A stretch of 35,223 bases of DNA from JAQBDA01 sp964525785 (lineage in GTDB: Bacteria > Chloroflexota > Anaerolineae > Anaerolineales > UBA4823), in assembly GCA_964525785.1 (NCBI GenBank), contig CAZGIX010000024.1, positions 1 to 35,223 on the forward strand, given 5' to 3'. Below, piece by piece: positions 32,825 to 35,223 of the stretch. The notes under the pieces are model-generated. The model saw only the letters and a list, made by a program, of their open reading frames with translations. It was not told where the DNA came from and searched no databases. The position numbers and the translations under genes were made by a program. Numbering within the stretch: the first letter of the stretch is position 1; every line of letters begins with the position of its first letter.

Positions 32825-33190
32825 ATGTCACTCGGTGATGTTCACGGTCGCCTGGGCAACGCAGCGATGTATTTTATGGCTTTGCTGGCGATCTGGGGGT
32901 TGTTCCGCTTTTTCCGCAAGCAGGGGGTAGACAGCAACTACTGGGGAGCGCTGGTGATCGGGGAGATACTGATCGTGCTGCAAGGTCTGCTAGGGGGCTA
33001 TCTGTGGATTATCGGTGCGCGCCCGGCACGTTCTATCCACATCCTGTACGGCATTGTCGCCGCGCTGGTAATCCCGGGTGTGTACGCCTATACCAAGGGA
33101 GACGAGCAGCGCCGGGCAATGCTCATCTATGGTGTGAGTTTGCTGATCGGCGCGCTGCTGATCGTGCGCGCCATCACAACTGCGGGGTGA
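32825..33190 (+). CDS. Four-helix membrane protein of unknown function
   Basis: A 121-residue protein with four predicted membrane helices (about 14-31, 40-62, 72-91, 99-118). It starts at ATG 32825, 5 bases after GGAGG; the in-frame TTG at 32813 precedes that site and is rejected. Two His (His7 and one in ARSIHILYG) and Arg/Pro around the third helix are the most distinctive residues and could bind haem or a quinone, but no family is recognised. It is transcribed divergently from the cytochrome bc operon, which hints at a respiratory link without proving one. Confidence 0.75.
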   Translation: MSLGDVHGRLGNAAMYFMALLAIWGLFRFFRKQGVDSNYWGALVIGEILIVLQGLLGGYLWIIGARPARSIHILYGIVAALVIPGVYAYTKGDEQRRAMLIYGVSLLIGALLIVRAITTAG

Positions 33191-33405
33191 GATATTTGAG
33201 GTTCATCAGCTGCGATGAGCAGGAATTGCCTTTTTTCAAAAGGTAACTTGCTGGTAACAAGAAGCAATCGTACACCCCGCCCACCATCAACGGATATGGT
33301 CGACTGCCGCTATTCGGTGTGCTTTGCATTGCCCAGAATTTGGCAAAACTAACGGTCCAATAACAGCCAGTTGTTCGATTTGTCCATTTAGGCTCGGGGA
33401 TGTAA
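33191..33405. other. Gene-free stretch after the four-helix protein
   Basis: No coding region is supported. Short inverted repeats are present (TCATC/GATGA near 33203-33218 and CCTTTT/AAAAGG near 33229-33243). I see no tRNA, known riboswitch or repeat family. Confidence 0.4.
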
Positions 33406-33444
33406 AAAGAGGCTGACTCGGTTTACTTTTGAGCCAGCCCCTTT
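33406..33444. terminator. Bidirectional terminator between convergent genes
   Basis: AAAGAGGCTGACTC (33406-33419) pairs with GAGCCAGCCCCTTT (33431-33444) with two mismatches and an 11-base loop. A-rich and T-rich flanks on the respective strands allow termination both of the four-helix gene and of the esterase gene. Confidence 0.7.
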
Positions 33445-33470
33445 CAATTACCTAATTCTCTTCAAGGCGC

Positions 33471-34976
33471 CTATTCGCTGATGGTCTCAATCCAGTCAAA
33501 AAGCTCCTCAAGGTCGTAATTTCCACCGTGTCCTTGACCCCAGGGGATAGCGAAATCGACATCATGACCAGTGTTCTCCAGCTTTGTGGCCAGGATAACG
33601 GGGATCGGCAAAGATGTATCCGCGTCGATTGCACCATGCCGGATCCGCCAGTAATGAGATGTGGTGGAGCCGCTGGCGTCGATGTAGTACATCGGATTCA
33701 TCATCTTCACAATCTCCCAGTCGGCAAGTGGGGCATCCCAGGTGCCATACGGGGTGCTAAAGCTGTACTGGGTAAAGTGCTGGTTGTCGATGGTCGCTGT
33801 GCCGAACAAGTTGTTCTCCCAACTCGGATTATATATGCCATCGAAGGCAGGGGCTGGCTTCATCCTTCGTGCGTACGTTAAATATTGGAAAAAATCGATG
33901 TCGGTGACGACGCCGTCTTCAATTGTTATCCAACTGAATCCGGATAAATCCGTGCCCTTATCAAGTGCCGTCTGGGCGGATTCTATTACGAAGGACTTAA
34001 CGTAGTCCTTGAAGGTACCTTCCCCATCGGCATCCAGAACCAGCGCAACCCCCTTCTTGACTTGTCCCGGAGCATGCCACAGGCCCTCTCCGTTCTCATT
34101 CCTGGGCTCGTAAGAATAAAGCTCGAGGCCGTTCAAGTAGGCAGGGAACATGTTCTTCAGCTCCTCCGATACGATAAGCTGATCCCCGGTCATAGTTCCC
34201 CCGCCCAAAAAGTAATAGTCATTCAAGCCATAGAAGAGCCATTCGTAAGCAGTATCCGAGTTATCCAAGTTCGTGATAGGGCAGTAGGCATTGGTTGCGA
34301 AGATGTCGTCCTTCTCCTTGGCTGCGCCGATTGCTTCCAGATATGGCTTGTAATCCTTATTGTTGCCGGTAGCTCCAAGCAATGTCGAGACTGCACCTCC
34401 GGCGCTGGTGCCGCTAGAGATAATCATCTCTGCATCCCCTGGCATAATTTTGTCATTAAAGCGCAGGTAACGGACGGCTGCCTTAAGGTCAACGATGACA
34501 GCAGGTGCTTTCCCGTTGTATGTACCGGCTGCGTCGTAATTTGTACGGCCGCGGGCACCCGGAGCTATCACCACATAGCCTTCAGCCAGAGCGGTTTTTA
34601 CTTCATTTCTGGTGGGTTCAGCGGGGAGACCCGGATTATAACCTCCAATTGTATTCGGGAAGAAGATCGGGCCGCCATGGGTGTCGTAGTCGTCAAGCTC
34701 GATTTCAATCGGCACGAAGACATTCAACTTCTGATAAACAGTGTTCAAAGGGTAAACAATTTGTGTCGGATTTGTAACGTAGACGATATCTCTATACGCC
34801 CGGAAGGTTATTGTCTCGTTTCCTACGAGAACACTTTCCTCTGTGAAGGCGTAAATGTCAAATACCAGGCTGCTTTGCTTGGCCTGCGCCGCCTGAGGGG
34901 CTGCAAAACCGGATGGCAGTGCCCCGGCCAGCAGAACCAGTGCTATGACAATCGCAAACCATCTGTGAGTTTTCAT
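33471..34976 (-). CDS. Secreted subtype-B-tannase-like esterase
   Basis: A 501-residue exported alpha/beta hydrolase. A cleavable signal peptide (basic start, hydrophobic core to about residue 22, Ala-rich end) is followed by a mature region with the hallmarks of the TanB tannase group: YVVIAPGARGRTN, AVIVDLKAAVRYLRFNDK, the nucleophile elbow GTSAGGA with Ser191, and AYCPITNLDNSDTAYEW. Likely triad partners are Asp451 (HGAIDADTS) and His483 (GQGHGGNYD); their spacing of 32 agrees with the Lactobacillus enzyme as I recall it. The family cleaves galloyl or feruloyl esters, so release of plant phenolics is plausible, but the substrate is unproven. It is monocistronic. AT-rich flanks and codon choice differing from its neighbours suggest transfer, perhaps from Firmicutes. 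Confidence 0.82.
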   Translation of the reverse strand: MKTHRWFAIVIALVLLAGALPSGFAAPQAAQAKQSSLVFDIYAFTEESVLVGNETITFRAYRDIVYVTNPTQIVYPLNTVYQKLNVFVPIEIELDDYDTHGGPIFFPNTIGGYNPGLPAEPTRNEVKTALAEGYVVIAPGARGRTNYDAAGTYNGKAPAVIVDLKAAVRYLRFNDKIMPGDAEMIISSGTSAGGAVSTLLGATGNNKDYKPYLEAIGAAKEKDDIFATNAYCPITNLDNSDTAYEWLFYGLNDYYFLGGGTMTGDQLIVSEELKNMFPAYLNGLELYSYEPRNENGEGLWHAPGQVKKGVALVLDADGEGTFKDYVKSFVIESAQTALDKGTDLSGFSWITIEDGVVTDIDFFQYLTYARRMKPAPAFDGIYNPSWENNLFGTATIDNQHFTQYSFSTPYGTWDAPLADWEIVKMMNPMYYIDASGSTTSHYWRIRHGAIDADTSLPIPVILATKLENTGHDVDFAIPWGQGHGGNYDLEELFDWIETISE

Positions 34977-35223
34977 TTTTTCTCTCCTGTTTTGGTTTAG
35001 TAGTTGGTTTCTGAAAGCCGATATCGTCCTGTTTATGTCCTCCAGGACACATCACTGATGGGGAATGAATATGTTATATCTCAAATGGGTATCATTCAGT
35101 AAAATCGTGTTTTGTAGAGTGATACAACTTTAGCTTAGCAAAGAAAAAGTGATTTGTCAATAGGTTTGTCTGAGATCCGGACATAAATGCTTGACAGCGG
35201 GAAATTGGAGGTAGAAACCAAGG
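34977..35223. other. AT-rich upstream region of the esterase gene
   Basis: On the minus strand a TTGACA (35155-35160) stands 17 bases from TAAGCT, a poor -10, so it is a possible esterase promoter about 155 bases before the ATG. On the plus strand TTGACA at 35191-35196 and GGAGGTAG near 35207 hint at a gene beginning just past the window. No coding region is contained here. Confidence 0.35.

Noticed and set aside
34062..35000. 312-codon plus-strand frame opposite the esterase
   Set aside because: No family features; the minus strand encodes a signal peptide, GTSAGGA and other conserved motifs.
1..35223. CRISPR arrays, toxin-antitoxin pairs, prophage genes or insertion-sequence transposases
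   Set aside because: No spaced repeat series, no transposase motifs and no phage genes were seen; the only mobile element supported is the intron end at position 1-47.
1..35223. Selenoprotein gene with in-frame UGA
   Set aside because: All recognised genes end at family-typical lengths and I saw no conserved domain continuing beyond a TGA, so selC gives no local selenoprotein.

Overview
The window looks like a chromosomal segment from a Chloroflexota bacterium, most likely of the Anaerolineae type. This is inferred from gene content: very large multi-GAF kinases, DUF4388 and DUF3048 proteins, a fused cytochrome b, and Ser/Thr/Pro-rich lipoprotein linkers. No rRNA or marker gene is present to settle it.

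Layout. (1) 1-300, minus strand: the selenocysteine tRNA gene (selC) with a two-hairpin leader and a Rho-independent terminator. Directly after that terminator is the 5' end of a group IIC intron that runs off the window edge. (2) 445-4109, plus: a DUF2270-DUF2179 membrane protein, possibly coupled to a 26-codon upstream ORF, then a membrane-anchored triple-GAF diguanylate cyclase. (3) 4125-4296, minus: a self-contained tRNA-Asn unit with a full-consensus promoter and a terminator. (4) 4386-17846, plus: a tightly packed nine-gene signalling operon. It encodes a DUF4388 adaptor, an MglA/CvnD-like GTPase, an alpha/beta hydrolase, a V4R-domain protein, a hexapeptide-repeat sugar-nucleotidyltransferase-like protein, a response regulator with a degenerate GGDEF domain (GGDSF), a 2348-residue histidine kinase with about ten GAF domains, a single-domain response regulator, and a hydrolase paralogue whose catalytic Ser is Gly. 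This is the best candidate for an undescribed system. (5) 17945-22785, plus: a TPP-riboswitch operon for thiamine salvage (thiamine pyrophosphokinase and an ABC importer). (6) 22782-23997: a two-domain rhodanese, a gene relic fused in frame behind its stop codon, and a hairpin. (7) 24035-25769, minus: DUF2085, DUF4126 and a 55-residue protein with a Cys4 run, from a promoter back to back with that of the next region. (8) 25777-28487, plus: two tandem DUF3048 lipoproteins. (9) 28562-32583, minus: a complete quinol:cytochrome c oxidoreductase operon (Rieske, fused cytochrome b, two dihaem cytochromes c). (10) 32825-33190, plus: an unknown four-helix membrane protein, divergent from it. (11) 33471-34976, minus: a secreted subtype-B-tannase-like esterase, possibly acquired.

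How the genes may work together. Region 4 probably integrates many small-ligand or redox inputs on one kinase and relays them through a REC protein and a small-GTPase/DUF4388 switch; c-di-GMP made by the separate cyclase could feed into it. Region 5 is controlled by thiamine pyrophosphate. Region 9 supplies a respiratory bc-type complex. All family names come from motif recognition by eye; no database search was run.
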